Below, piece after piece: positions 1 through 11,212 of a stretch of DNA of 64,000 nt. The position numbers were made by a program, and so were the translations under genes. This DNA is from Chrysoporthe austroafricana (Eukaryota; Ascomycota; Sordariomycetes; Diaporthales; Cryphonectriaceae): assembly GCA_001051155.2 (NCBI GenBank), contig JYIP02000008.1, forward strand, positions 2,046,001 through 2,110,000. The letters run 5' to 3'. Position 1 is the first letter of the stretch; every line of letters starts with the position of its first letter. The notes under the pieces were generated by a model. The model was given only the letters and a program-made list of their open reading frames with translations. It was not told the DNA's origin and made no database searches.

Positions 1-457
1 AGCCCCGCGGCCTCGGCCGACGACCAGCCCCGCGGCTGCGGGAACAGGCTGCCCTCCGGGGCGCACACCCGCGTGGCGTAGGCGCCCTGGCTCGCGCCGA
101 ACACGCGCGTGCCGACGGGGTACTTGGGGCTGGCGACCCCCGCGGGAGTAGCCAGGACGACGCCCGCGAACTCCATGCCCGAGACCCAGGGGAACGGCGG
201 CTGGTGCTGGTACTTGCCCTGCACCTGCAGGATGTCGAAGAAGTTGGTGGCCGCCGCGTGGACGGAGATGAGGTACTGGTCGGGGCCCGGGACCGGATCC
301 GGGAGGCTGGTCACCTTGAGGTCGTCGAGTTTCTGCGGGCATGGCGAGTAAGTATACCTATCAGTGCTCATCTAGGTGCAGTCGTGCTGTCTCATCAGCA
401 CCCGGCTCATCAGGCAGTACCGACCTTGACATATTGGGCGACTTGTATTCCCCTCAT
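1..457 (-). CDS. Quinone oxidoreductase-like medium-chain dehydrogenase, 5' part only (runs off the window)
   Basis: This is the N-terminal part of a zinc-type alcohol dehydrogenase/quinone oxidoreductase family (MDR) protein. Exon 1 is 425-457 and encodes MRGIQVAQYVK; exon 2 is 332 down to 1 and stays open to the window edge. The 92-nt intron has a weak donor (GTCGGT) and an acceptor ending CCGCAG. Visible family features are a GroES-like segment with AAATNFFDILQ, then SGMEFAGVV and GTRVFGASQGAYA, typical of NADPH:quinone reductases that lack the catalytic zinc. A TATATAGG element lies at 475-482 (minus strand), about 20 bp before the ATG. The Rossmann cofactor domain lies outside the window, so the substrate cannot be inferred. 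Confidence 0.8.
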
Positions 458-1244
458 TTTGAATCCGGGCTGATCCTATATACAGGCTGAAGGCAAGATG
501 GGGTTTGAAGCGCTCGTCATGAGGTTTCCGGGTTCCGCAGTTGACAAATCCAAAGAAACTGCTAAGTGAAGTTCAGAATGAGAAGTGAGGTTGAATTTCC
601 AGAGTATCCGGATCTGGGGTAAAGACGGCCCCAGGCCCGCTAATGCGGAGAGCCGAGGCACCTGAAGACCAGCGACAGGGATCACGACAATGCTCACGAC
701 GATGTGCTTAGTCGAGCATTCGCAAGCGGAGATGAGGTCGATGAATTGTCCCACTCATTCTGGACTCGACATGATATCAAACAGGGCAACTTGTGACTCC
801 TGCGCACAGTATATTCGACTTGCAGCCTAGGCAGCACCGCGACCTTCGCTGGCCAAAAGAAACACGTCCTTCTCTCGTCTGCTTGATTTTGGCGCAGGCA
901 TCACGCCTCTTCTGATAACGCCGCCGACGCTGAGAACCACAAAATGACAAAGTAAACGTACCGCGCCAAGCTCGCATCATAGTCCTTGGCGTCTGCTCTC
1001 CGGCCTCAATCACCCTACCCGAACCACAACACCTCACGGCCACTGCAGTTCACCTCTTTTGCACTGCTCTGGTGGCTCTTCCTGCCTCAAGCCAATCGAC
1101 GCTGTTCAGTGTCGTCAAGAGCCAGGCCAGGCTCACAAGCCCCGGCTTCATCGGTGGAATCCAGGCCCATAGATTATCCAACTACATCCAACGCAGGAAA
1201 CCCCAGGGAAGCGATGCCTGGTACCGGGACCGCGCATGGGCCGC
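458..1244. other. Intergenic, promoter side of the oxidoreductase and 3' side of RPA43
   Basis: No convincing gene is seen in these 787 bases. The part next to 457 must hold the oxidoreductase promoter; the part next to 1,245 is the RPA43 3' region. Short open frames on both strands have no recognisable domain. Confidence 0.6.
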
Positions 1245-2447
1245 TCATATCGTGACATCCTTCAGCTTCGTCATACTAGACTCCGGCAGCCTCATAGTCG
1301 GATACAACAGCCCGTTAGGGTTTTGCCTCGCCCGCCTAGCCTTCTCGGCCTCCCGCTCCTCGGCGGCGATCTTCTTCTCAGCCTCGTCGTCCAGCATCGT
1401 GCCCTGGAGGCTGAGGTAGGTGTAGTCGCCCGTAGACCCGCTCGAGAAGTTCTTGATGCGGAAGTAGATTTTCCCGCCGACCTTGTCCCCGCTCTCGTCC
1501 ACCCAGTAGCCCGTACTGCGCAGGCGCGGCGCAGGCTGAGCCTTCGTCTTGCCGCCGTCCTCGCCCTCGCCCTCGCCGTCCGCTTCCTCGTCGCCCGCCT
1601 TCTCCTCCTCCCCTTCCGCCCCGAAGGCATCTGTCTCCTCGTCGGCCTCCCCCTCCTGCTCCACCCACTGCCAGCCCTCCGGCAGGCTCCTCCGCGAGAT
1701 GCTCGCGTTGAACCGCCCGAAGCACACGACGCCGATGTGGCCCTCGCTCTGCAGGTTGACCTCGCCCTCCATCCACGCGCCGCGCGACGGCACGAACAGG
1801 TGCAGGTCGGCCGTCAGCCACGCGAACGGCGGCGCGTAGCACTCGAACGACTCCAGCACGACGGGCGTGGCGTCCGTGGGCGGGCGCGCCGGGTCCGCGC
1901 GCTGCGGCCGGTGCGACAGGCTGACGTTCTTGTACGCGAGCAGCACGCCCCGGAACCGCGGCGAGTACCGGTTCAGCATCGGGTCGAGGTACTCGCGGGC
2001 CGTCTTGGTGAGGGGCTCGTCGAAGGCGGCCGGCCAGACGGGGATGCGCTGCGAGAAGGTCTGCGTGAAGAAGGGGTACTGCCTGTCGTCGGGGGCGGCG
2101 GCGGCGGCGGCGGCGGCTGAGGGCGATGGGGAGCGCTTGTGGTGGTGTTTCTTGTGCTTCTTCTTCTCCTTCTTGTCCTCGCTCTTGTGGCGCTTGTGTT
2201 TTTTCTCGGGCGATCCGGCTGGCTCGGCGTCCACATCCACGCCCGCTGCCGCAGCGTCGACGTCTTCCGTCCTGTCTTTGCGCTTCTTGTCCTTGTGCTT
2301 CTTCTTCTTCTCCTGCTTGGTCGACTCGGGCGCCTCGTCGACGTCCATCTTATCAGCAGCCGCCACCTCCTCCTCGTCGTGCCGGTGCTTGCGCTTCGAC
2401 TTTTTGTGGCGCTTCTGCTCGTGGTCCGACTCCATTCCGGCTGACAT
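1245..2447 (-). CDS. RPA43: DNA-directed RNA polymerase I subunit RPA43
   Basis: A single-exon gene of 400 residues. It encodes the Pol I stalk subunit related to Rpb7/Rpc25, which pairs with Rpa14 and contacts Rrn3 during rRNA gene initiation. The first ~110 residues are a lysine/histidine-rich nuclear/nucleolar tail (KRHKKSKRKHRH and similar), longer than in yeast. From about residue 120 comes the Rpb7-like N-terminal domain (FTQTFSQRIPVWP, then YLDPMLNRYSPRFRGVLLAYKNV). The OB-fold-like half follows, with ECYAPPFAWLTADLHLF and a GEVNLQSEGHIGVVCFGRFN stretch. An acidic linker (about 270-310) separates this from the conserved end GYWVDESGDKVGGKIYFRIK. The ATG at 2,445-2,447 is the first in frame. 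Together with TMA23 downstream and NOG2 at 36-38 kb, it is one of three ribosome-production genes here. Confidence 0.93.
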   Translation of the reverse strand: MSAGMESDHEQKRHKKSKRKHRHDEEEVAAADKMDVDEAPESTKQEKKKKHKDKKRKDRTEDVDAAAAGVDVDAEPAGSPEKKHKRHKSEDKKEKKKHKKHHHKRSPSPSAAAAAAAAPDDRQYPFFTQTFSQRIPVWPAAFDEPLTKTAREYLDPMLNRYSPRFRGVLLAYKNVSLSHRPQRADPARPPTDATPVVLESFECYAPPFAWLTADLHLFVPSRGAWMEGEVNLQSEGHIGVVCFGRFNASISRRSLPEGWQWVEQEGEADEETDAFGAEGEEEKAGDEEADGEGEGEDGGKTKAQPAPRLRSTGYWVDESGDKVGGKIYFRIKNFSSGSTGDYTYLSLQGTMLDDEAEKKIAAEEREAEKARRARQNPNGLLYPTMRLPESSMTKLKDVTI

Positions 2448-3203
2448 TTTTCGCGGGGATGTGGTTCGAACGGGTGGGTATAAGGGCGCTCGCCGAAGAG
2501 TCGTGCGTCGTGGTGGCAGGTCTGCGACTCGAGGTTCTTAGGCCCAGAACTTTTTTTCTGCCGCAAAGTTTACGCTGCAACTCCAATTGATTTTGGCCCC
2601 ACATCTAGATGCGGTACACCGCCTGACGCGGATGGAATTCTTTACCACTTATTCGGCTTCCCCAACAGAATACTTACTTCATATTAATCTTCTCACGATT
2701 CTTGAGGACGTCCTGGCTAAGGTGGTGCTGCCAGAATACCCACACCCCAAATAATGCTGCCCAGAAACGCATTGTTAGCGAGCACGAGGCATCCTTAACT
2801 CTAAAGTCACGGTGGTCGCAATCATGGCAGGCATAGAGCTCGGCGAATATCACGGCTTTTCTTCTGAAGTAGTTGCATTGATGAGTCTATACTTATATAT
2901 GCAACTTTGGATCAGTCATGCCTGATACCTGAATGGCCCGGTGCTTCCCTCCAGGCCGACATATAGCCGTCGCTTGATTTCAAGCCGCAGTGCTGCCTCG
3001 GACGCCCATCTTTGCGTCTAGTGAGAACCTTAAGCAAGCCACCCCACGCGTGATCATGCCAGCTTGCCCCCAGAGATGATACATACGCCGCTGGCTAGTA
3101 GATGTTGGGTTGCTGGGATGTCTGCCGACCATCGAGCGCCTGCGGTGGGAGACCTCGACTTGATGAGTTCTTCTGAATTGTTTCCCGGTCTTCTGCGGAT
3201 GCT
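2448..3203. other. Intergenic between RPA43 and TMA23
   Basis: These 756 bases hold the RPA43 promoter and the TMA23 3' region. The sequence is more A/T-rich than the genes. No RNA gene or conserved open frame is seen. Confidence 0.6.
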
Positions 3204-3908
3204 TCAACCTTCCTCGACCTTGCGCCGCTTGTCCTTCTCCTCGCGGCGTTTCCGCTTAGCTTCTTTCCTCGCTCGGCGCTCTTCCTTCGACTCTGTGGTG
3301 ACTTTCTTCTTGCCGCTCTTAACGGCCGTCGTCGCATCACCCTTCGCACGCTCCCTGCCCTTTTTTAACTTGTCTTTGCTCTTTGATTTGCCCTCGGCAG
3401 ATCGCAGGGCCTCCGCCGCGGCGGCGTTCTGCTTCGCTAGCTTGGCAGCCTTCCTCTTCCTCCTCTCCTCCCTCCTGGCCCTCCTCTCCTCCCTGCTCTC
3501 CTTCCTCGCGGGCGCGGGCTCCGCCTCGGGCGTCGCGTCCGTCGACTCGGCCTCCTCGCCCGCCCTGATCGTGCCCTGCAGCAGGCCGCCGCTCACGAAG
3601 CACGCGTACAGCCCGTTGGCGCCCGCGTACTTGCCGGCGCCGGAGGCCAGCAGGCCGCCCAGCTTGGTGGTGGCCTTGGTCTGCACGATGCTCGTCTTGC
3701 CCGAGGTGTCGAGGCTCTTGAGCTGCTCGTCGAAGGCGTTCAGCCACCACTGGTCGCTCGTGACGTGGGCCTTGCGGCCGACCCCGAGGACGTTGTTCTT
3801 GCGCGACACGAGGATCGGCTTCGCCAGCCCGATGCTGTCGTCGGTCTTGTGGAGAGAGTGGCCGGAGCCGCGCCAGCCCTGCGACTTGAGGAGGGCGTGG
3901 GCGTCCAT
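3204..3908 (-). CDS. TMA23: TMA23-like nucleolar G-patch protein
   Basis: A single-exon gene of 234 residues. The N-terminus reads MDAHALLKSQGWRGSGHSL, then GLAKPILVSRKNNVLGVG and DQWWLNAFDEQLKSLD. This is the arrangement of the TMA23/GPATCH4-type G-patch proteins, which act in ribosome biogenesis in the nucleolus. After a glycine-rich middle (GLYACFVSGGLLQGTI, about 98-113) the C-terminal half is a highly charged Lys/Arg/Glu helix with several RREERRKRKAAK-type blocks, as expected for a nucleolar protein. The start at 3,908 is the first ATG and lies directly before the G-patch-like motif. Assignment rests on the N-terminal pattern; the basic tail alone would not be diagnostic. Confidence 0.83.
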   Translation of the reverse strand: MDAHALLKSQGWRGSGHSLHKTDDSIGLAKPILVSRKNNVLGVGRKAHVTSDQWWLNAFDEQLKSLDTSGKTSIVQTKATTKLGGLLASGAGKYAGANGLYACFVSGGLLQGTIRAGEEAESTDATPEAEPAPARKESREERRARREERRKRKAAKLAKQNAAAAEALRSAEGKSKSKDKLKKGRERAKGDATTAVKSGKKKVTTESKEERRARKEAKRKRREEKDKRRKVEEG

Positions 3909-6300
3909 CGCGGCCGCCGTGGGGTGTGGGTGTGCAGAGGGGGCTACTACAGCACGACGCGTCGTACTGTACCTCGGAAGTTATAATAAATGTGGAATAG
4001 GTATTATCATTGCGGCAAGTCGGTGTGATGTCTAGACGGTCGAATCTGTTGAAGAGCCAGGGAATGAGAAGCCTCCGCAAGTCGAAGAAAATTTAGTGGG
4101 GCCTGCGATTAGATAAGCGACGGCGGCTGTTGTTCTTGTCTCTCCCCCACAATCTAACTAACCTATTAGTGCTATCTGGAGTAGATATGTTAAAGTCATG
4201 TTGCACTATTCAGTCTAATCGAGTGCGACCCGTCCATACTCTACCTGTAGAGACATCTTGTTTCACTTCTGTCAACTGTCATCTTTCAGTTCCCACCCAC
4301 CCTCCTGCGGAAACATACAGCCCTATTGGCCACCTCGGCTTCCTACAAATACAACTATCGTAGGACACTACTCACGGCTCATTCTAAAAAACAAGGAGCC
4401 TGCTACCTCTTCGTTCGGTTGGCGTGCATTCCATAGCACTCATCGCGCTCTACGGACCTACCGGAGTGACGGACTTTCATAGAGACCGCAAGCCAGCAGA
4501 GCCGACAGCGCACGCCATCCTCTCGAGCAGGTTAGCCAGACGCAAGGCCAAGAAAAGCTCCTACTCAGCCCGAGAACACCATGCGGCGCAGTCCTCCGCC
4601 TTCGATGCACCCCATAATCATTGTACAGACCAGACATGAGGCGAAGCCGGGCGCGATTGTATGGTACACCATCACGGCCTCCGGGCGCAGGAGACGATAC
4701 GAGGCTCGTTGCCTGGTGCCCGCTACCGTAGCGCGCCTATACAACGCCAGCAGGTGGTATTAGCGGAAAGGCTAGGACTGACGGCCTGGCCCGGATCTAT
4801 GCTTGAAATGCTAGCATGTACGCAGAAGACTATAGAGACACTCCTTCTCTTCAGGGCTTACCAGAACTATGCGCCCGAACGCTCTTGTCGACGAACCAGT
4901 GGAGGGAATAGATGTCTCTTCTCACACACCGTCAGCTGATATTGGAGCTTGGGCCAAGGACAATAAATCCTCGGCATGCCAATCAGACAAGACGGAGAGG
5001 CGCGCCAACTCAAACCTTCTTCTTCGACACGTAATCGTCCCGGATCTACCGGCCCAACAAGAGAGAGAATGCGCCCAGGACGATTCGCCTGTGAAGAAGT
5101 GCCCACACCCAGGCCACACCCAGGGAGGGACTGGTGGTTTAAGAGTCGGCATATCGGCGCTCGAAGCCTTGCTTTGCGCGTCTCCCCAGACCTCCTGCCC
5201 ACCATCGCAGGCCTCAGATGACCTCATCAGGCGCGGGAGAGGCTCGCGCCGCCGGTGGGCATCTGCTTACCGGGCCTGCATTAGCCCTGCGCGCCCTGCC
5301 TCCCGGAGTCTTGGGCGGTACCGAGTGGTAACCTTATCTAGGCGTTTTGGAGTTTAGCACCGAGGCCGGGGGCCACTGCTGTGGGTCGCCCGTGCAGGGA
5401 CGATCCGAGCTGAGGCGCATGAGACCAAGGACCTGTCACCACCTTCATACAACCAACCGCCGGCCTGGGCCATCTGATCCTCCTCGTCCTTGAACCATGG
5501 TCATGCGAGAGCGTCTTGGTGTGTCCCCCAGCTCGGCCTCCCCGGTCCACTTCTTGTTATTCTCGAGTCTTCGTCCATGTATCGAAGGTTCAGCAAGAGT
5601 TCGGGTAGGCTGGAGGCCATCCTGGACCCGCTGGCTACTGCGGTGCGACGAGGCTGCATGTGGTCTTCAAGCGCCGCTGAAGACCCTCGAAATGTGAGAC
5701 AAGCAGTTGGGCAACCAACGGCGTGACATGGCAGTCCCAGTCCCAGTCCCCGTCCAGTCCAAGCGTAGGCCTATGACAGGCGCTGCGAGGAGGGCACAGC
5801 CGCAGCGTTGTCTTGTGCCCGCGGCTTCGTCTGATGTTTTAAGAATAACACCCACCCTTCTGGATCTGCGCCTACAGAGTCCAGATCGTTCTCCTCTAGT
5901 CCTTTTACTAGTCAGAGCTTAAGACTGTGGCCATTGCGTCACACCTTACGGGCACGGCATTTTCTATGGTATTTCCTCGCCTCATGCATGCTTTTATCTT
6001 GCCTTCTGGTGCGAGGCTCGCTGGCTGCTCCTGAAGGAGAGAATCTTTTTCGAGGTGATGACCGGTTCCACAGTAGAGTTCATGTGGTTCTTGTCTCACT
6101 GTGCGCAATGTCAATAACCGAATACTGACCACAATTTTCTGATCTGCTATCCCACTTGGCTCGCCCGGGGATTTTTATAGCTACTCACTCACCTCTAGCA
6201 AGATCACTGGCCTACAAGCATCTTTCTTCATATTTTTTCAAAAGTAAATTTTCAACTTGTCGTTTTGTTACGTTCGTATTTGCGGAAACATCACATCACC
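3909..6300. other. 2.4-kb interval without a recognisable gene
   Basis: This holds the TMA23 promoter at one end and the phospholipase B promoter at the other. The A/T content is higher than in the coding regions. Open frames are short, overlap each other on both strands and show no domain. No transposon ends or RNA genes were recognised. Confidence 0.55.
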
Positions 6301-8394
6301 ATGGCGCTGGACAAAGTAGCCGCGGTCCTCCTGTTGTCTGCCGCCCATAGTGGTCTCACTTCTGCCAGCACCCTGTCTCAGGATAGGAGGACCTCTATCA
6401 ACCCGAGGGCGTTACCAAACTCACCCAGCGGCAACTACGCGCCACAGGTTGTCACATGTCCCTCCACACGCCCTACCGTCCGCGGTGCCGGGTCAGGACT
6501 CGGCCAGAACGAGACCGCCTGGCTGAGCAAGAGGCGCCCGGCCACCATCCAGCCCATGGTAGAATTCATGACTCGGGCCAACATCACCGGCTTCGATGCC
6601 CAGTCATACATCAACAGCTACGCCAGCAACGTCTCCGCCCTGCCGAACATCGCCATCGCCGTCAGCGGGGGCGGCTACCGGGCCCTGATGAACGGCGGAG
6701 GGTTCCTCGAGGCTGCTGACAACCGCACGTCGGGGACGACGGACAAGGGGGGCATCGGTGGGCTGCTGCAGGCGGCGACGTACGTGGCCGGGCTCTCGGG
6801 CGGAGGCTGGCTCGTGGGGTCGATCTACCAGAACAACTTCTCGTCGGTGGAGGCCCTCATGCAGGAGGCCGACGTGTGGCAGTTCCAGAACAGCATCTTC
6901 GTCGGGCCGGACACGGGCGGCATCGGGATCCTCGACACGGCCGAGTACTGGAACGACATCCGCGAGCAGGTGGACGACAAGTCGGGCCCGGGCTACGCGA
7001 CGTCCATCACGGACTACTGGGGGCGGGCGCTGTCGTACCAGCTCATCAACGCCCCGAGCGGCGGGCCCGCGTACACGTGGAGCTCGATCGCGCTGGACCA
7101 GGACCTGATCGACGGCAATATCCCCATGCCGCTGCTCGTGGCGGACGGGCGGGACCCGGAGACGAAGATCGTCAGCCTGAACGCGACCAACTACGAGTTC
7201 GGCCCCTGGGAGATAGGCACCTGGGACCCGACCGTCTTCGGGTTCGTCCCGACGCAGTACGTGGGGTCCAACTTCAGCGCTGGCTCGATCTCGGACGGAG
7301 GCAGCTGTGTCGAGGGCTTCGACCAGGCCGGCTTCGTGATGGGCACGAGCAGCACGCTGTTCAACGAGTTCCTTCTGACCAACCTCACGACGGCTGCAAA
7401 TGTCCCCTCGGCCGTCGCCAACGCGATCTACGCCATCCTGGAACAGATCGGGTAAGTGAGCGTCAACCCCACCGGGCGCCTCACGGATCGCACCACGCTG
7501 CCCATACCCTCTCTCCCTCCCCTACTCTCCCATTCTTGCATGGCCCGCTGACTCCTCGCTACCAGCGCCGCCGACGACGACATCGCGCAGTGGACCCCCA
7601 ACCCCTTCCTGGGCTACAACCCGTCCACCAACCCGGCCGCGAACACGACGCAGCTCTCCCTCGTGGACGGCGGCGAGGACCTGCAGAACATCCCGCTCAA
7701 CCCGCTCATCCAGCCCGCGCGGGCCGTGGACGTCATCTTCGCGGTGGACTCGTCCGCGGACACGGACTTCAATTGGCCGAACGGCACCGCCCTGCGCGCG
7801 ACGTACGAGCGGTCCCTCGCGCCCATCGCCAACGGCACGCTGTTCCCGGCCGTGCCAGACGACCACACCTTCATCAACCTGGGGCTGAACTACCGCCCGG
7901 CCTTCTTCGGGTGCGACGCCGCCAACTTCAGCCTCACCGGCGGCGCCACTCCGCCCCCCCTAGTCGTCTACATCCCCAACGCCCCCTACACCGCCGCCAG
8001 CAACGTCTCGACCTTCGACCCGTCCTACCCGGCCGCGCAGCGCGACGCCATCGTCGCCAACGGCCTCAACGCCGCCACCCAGGGCAACGGCACCCTGGAC
8101 GCCGAGTGGCCCGCCTGCGTCGCCTGCGCCGCCCTGAGCCGCAGCCTCGCGCGCACCGGCACCGCCGTCCCGAGCGGCTGCCAGGCCTGCTTCGACCGGT
8201 ACTGCTGGAACGGGACGTTGGACACCGCGGACAACGGGCCGTACGAGCCGGCGTTCAGGATAGGCAACGAGACGATTAACACGACCGCGGGGCCCGAGGC
8301 CAAGTCGGCGGGGACGCTGGCTGTTGGTGTCGGCGGCGCGTGGAAGGTGGTTGTGAGCGTCGCGGCTGCTGTTGTGCTAAGCGGGATGGTATAG
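6301..8394 (+). CDS. PLB1: Secreted/GPI-anchored lysophospholipase (phospholipase B)
   Basis: Two exons, 6,301-7,451 and 7,566-8,394, give 659 residues, the usual length for fungal PLB1/PLB3. The enzyme removes acyl chains from (lyso)phospholipids outside the plasma membrane. A signal peptide covers about residues 1-23. The cPLA2-like catalytic core shows [19 protein letters not shown] (from ~122) and the nucleophile motif GLSGGGW (Ser about 166). Many NxS/T sites are present. The C-terminal part is cysteine-rich ([11 protein letters not shown], then [13 protein letters not shown]) and ends in a hydrophobic tail suited to GPI attachment. The intron is 114 nt, GTAAGT...ACCAG, splitting a glycine codon. 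I chose the ATG at 6,301 (context ACCATGG, directly before the signal peptide); a start 36 bases upstream in frame is less likely. Confidence 0.95.
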
Positions 8395-9252
8395 GGGATA
8401 CGTTCTACCGGCACGCGAGATGTAGCGATTCTTTCTTTTCCTCCCTCTTTGTCATTTCAGTTGAAAAGGGGGGGGGGGGTTGGACAAACCATAAGGTGGA
8501 TTTGACGGCTCCGATATCTGGATATAACATGTATATAGAGTCATCGCTATTAGGTAGCGTTCATAAGAATCGGCAGAGTTGGCCTACGAAAGGCCCAAGA
8601 CATTTCTCTATGACATAACTTCTTGATCCTTAGGCTGATAGGCGCGGTACCAAGGGGATCGCTCGTCCCGCAACAACCATCAAGAGACATAACCTTTACA
8701 GATATTGTAAAGTATTTTTCAGATGTAACGTGTATTGAGCGACCATGAGAACAAATTTCTAGATATTTCACAAGTAAAGGCGCTAGCATCGCGGACCAGC
8801 CGGGGGAAAGACGAGTATCACGCAGCAGGAGAGAGACAAAATCATCCCACAGGAAGGTTGGTTGGCCTTAAAAAGAAGTACAGACGAGCCACCTCAATCT
8901 GCCGCGTCGCTGTTTCTGCCTAAATGTAGAACTCAACTACCCTCTTTGCCTCGAGCACTGGTATCACAGCGCCTAGCTCTCCTCAAGACCGCCCCAGGAC
9001 TGAAATCTATGTATACCTCTCAATACGCCTTTTGACATGTTGCCTAGGGTTCCCCGGGTATATGATGCGCTCGTGACAGAATCAACCATAATGAAAACAC
9101 GAGAAAGATACGCAGCAGCAGGGCCTAGGACCCGCAACAAATACAGAAAATAGGTGTCTCAACACCACAGCACGAGTCAGGAACGATGTGATGGGGGAGG
9201 ATCCCGCTCGCCCGCGAACATACACATAACGCCCGGCGCGCTCTTGTGGTCC
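8395..9252. other. Convergent 3' regions of PLB and the caspase-like gene
   Basis: These 858 bases lie between two converging genes. They include a G-run (about 8,467-8,479) and A/T-rich sequence. No gene is seen. Confidence 0.6.
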
Positions 9253-11212
9253 TTAAGAAATGGCGGACAGAGGCCCCCTATCCTCAATCTGTACCTGCCT
9301 GACAGTGTCAGGCTTGAATCGAAACAACTCCATCAACATCTCCAGGTCCGCGTCTCCGCCGATCTGGAGCGATATGTTCAGTTGCCTTGCGGACGGCGGA
9401 CGCCGAAGAGGGCTGCTGCCTCTTCGGAGCGGCGTGAGCTCGATCGATGCTGCCATTGTGTCTCGAGCCCTGACCAGTAGGTGGGACGGACTGGGGAAGT
9501 TCTTGATCACCTCGTCGTCGGACCTTGTCTCCCTGATGATCTTGGGGTATTCGGACATGAGGTGCGCGTGCAGATCGGTTGCGCAGAGCGGGTTCCGGGG
9601 AGACGCTTGCGCAGCATGTGCTCGAAGCTTATCAATCAGTGCTTTGGTGAACGCACAGCGAGGAATGGGACAGCGGACGTAGTCATCATATGTGTTGGAG
9701 GCCAAGACCTCCAAGATGCCACGCCTCCTGGAGAGCTTGTCACCAAAGTACGGACAGTCCATGATAATGAGCGTGTCCGTCAAAGACTCTTCCAGGTCTG
9801 CTTGAATGGGCTTCCATCGGATCTCGGTGGCTTCGTTGGGTTTCACGGAGCTATACATCACGTCGTTAGTCCTCACGAACTCTCTGGTCCACAGTGCACG
9901 AATCTCGCGAAAGGGGAGGCAGGCAGGAAGGCCGGAAGCGTCAAGCAGCCGCGGCTGGTGATAGTCTGAAAGGCATTGGTGCAACTCACTTGGCGAGAAC
10001 CATGTCCCGGTTTCTGTCGAGATATGCATGCCCGTTGTAGTAGACTATCTTCAGCACATCCCGCTGGTCGTTGTGCCTAGCAAAGCTGCGGATCCGGTCG
10101 GAGAGCCATCGGTACGAGTGCGATGGCTCAGGGAAGGGTGGTATCGACTCGACAGCACATGTGGAATTGTACTGCTCGCTCAACACCTGCCGCAATCCGT
10201 TCACCACAGTTGGCAATTCGCTATGGCGGTCGTCGGCCCAGAACAACAGCAATACCTCCACAGAACTGTAGCGGCCGCGATCAGGAATGGTATAGATCCG
10301 TGACAACGGGCCAGGCGGATTAGGCCTGGATCGTTCAGGCGAGGTCGGAGAAGATAGTGTTGCTTGGTTTGTTCCGAGCAGGCGAGGACCTCTCGGCAGA
10401 GGCGTCCGTCTTTTCTGTGTTGTCTGCTCCGAGCGCGGGCTTGGTGACGGTTCAATCTCCACATCCGCCTCCTCCGAGTTGCGCTTCTGGCTGGCATTCG
10501 TAGGATTCCAGCCGTGAGGGCTCACTGGGACGGATTGCTGACGGCTTGGGCTGCTAGCAGCGTACCTGCTCTTGAGGTCGTCCCACGTCAAGTTGTGATG
10601 GGACGGATCGCAGGCTACTCTCCGCTTGTGGCAGGTGTCACAGGCACCATGCTTTCGGATCAATGCAGCCTTCACCCTCTGTTCTGGGTTCAGAGGCCCC
10701 GTTCGGCGCCGCTTTTGCCTACTCTGACCCATATCAGACCCGTCATTAACGGAGAAGACGTTCTGGCTAGGGAACGCCGTGGGAGAGGAGGCGATGCTCT
10801 GCGAAGTTGCGGCCGTGTCGTTGGAAGGCTGACTTGCGTTCGTGGCGGTAGTAGCGTTTGTAGACGTCGAGCACAGAGTGTCCTTGCGCAACCGAGGTGA
10901 CGCCGATCGACTCTGACGAGATGGCTCGCGACCGGTGTTATGATCCGGGTTGAACCCCTCGAAGAAGCTGCTCCTGAGGCCTTGGAGAGGGCTCTGGGCT
11001 CCTGCTGATAAAGCATGCAGGCTGTGCTGGCCTGATAGAGGGTCGTGTGGCCGAGGGCCGCCCTTGGGAGGTGCCTCAGTCAAGCTTGGGGCCGGATGCA
11101 TACTTCCACTTATAGTACTGACGCCGCTGTCGCCGGTTGTGGTAGCCACGCCGGCCGGCGGACTTCCGGCTCCGACAGCTGTCGGGTGTTCGTTTGTGAT
11201 TCCCGCCGACAT
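9253..11212 (-). CDS. Protein with a CxxC(x6)C motif and a C-terminal caspase-like fold
   Basis: Two exons, 11,212-9,990 and 9,883-9,253, give 617 residues. The 106-nt intron is GTGAGT...ACCAG. Residues 1-180 are low-complexity Ser/Thr/Pro. A basic patch leads into GACDTCHKRRVACDPSHHN (Cys about 191, 194, 201), which resembles half of a Zn2Cys6 cluster. After a second disordered stretch, a caspase-like (clan CD) alpha/beta domain is suggested: VLLLFWADD (beta 1), VYYNGHAYLD (His about 398, in the place of the catalytic His) and LIIMDCPYFGD (Cys about 451, in the place of the catalytic Cys). GHG is GHA here, so activity is uncertain. The ATG at 11,210-11,212 is the first in frame. Function unknown; related architectures occur in fungi, but I cannot name a characterised member. 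Confidence 0.72.

Noticed and set aside
2455..2480. GGTTCGAAC resembling a tRNA B box
   Set aside because: No A box, acceptor stem or anticodon arm around it.
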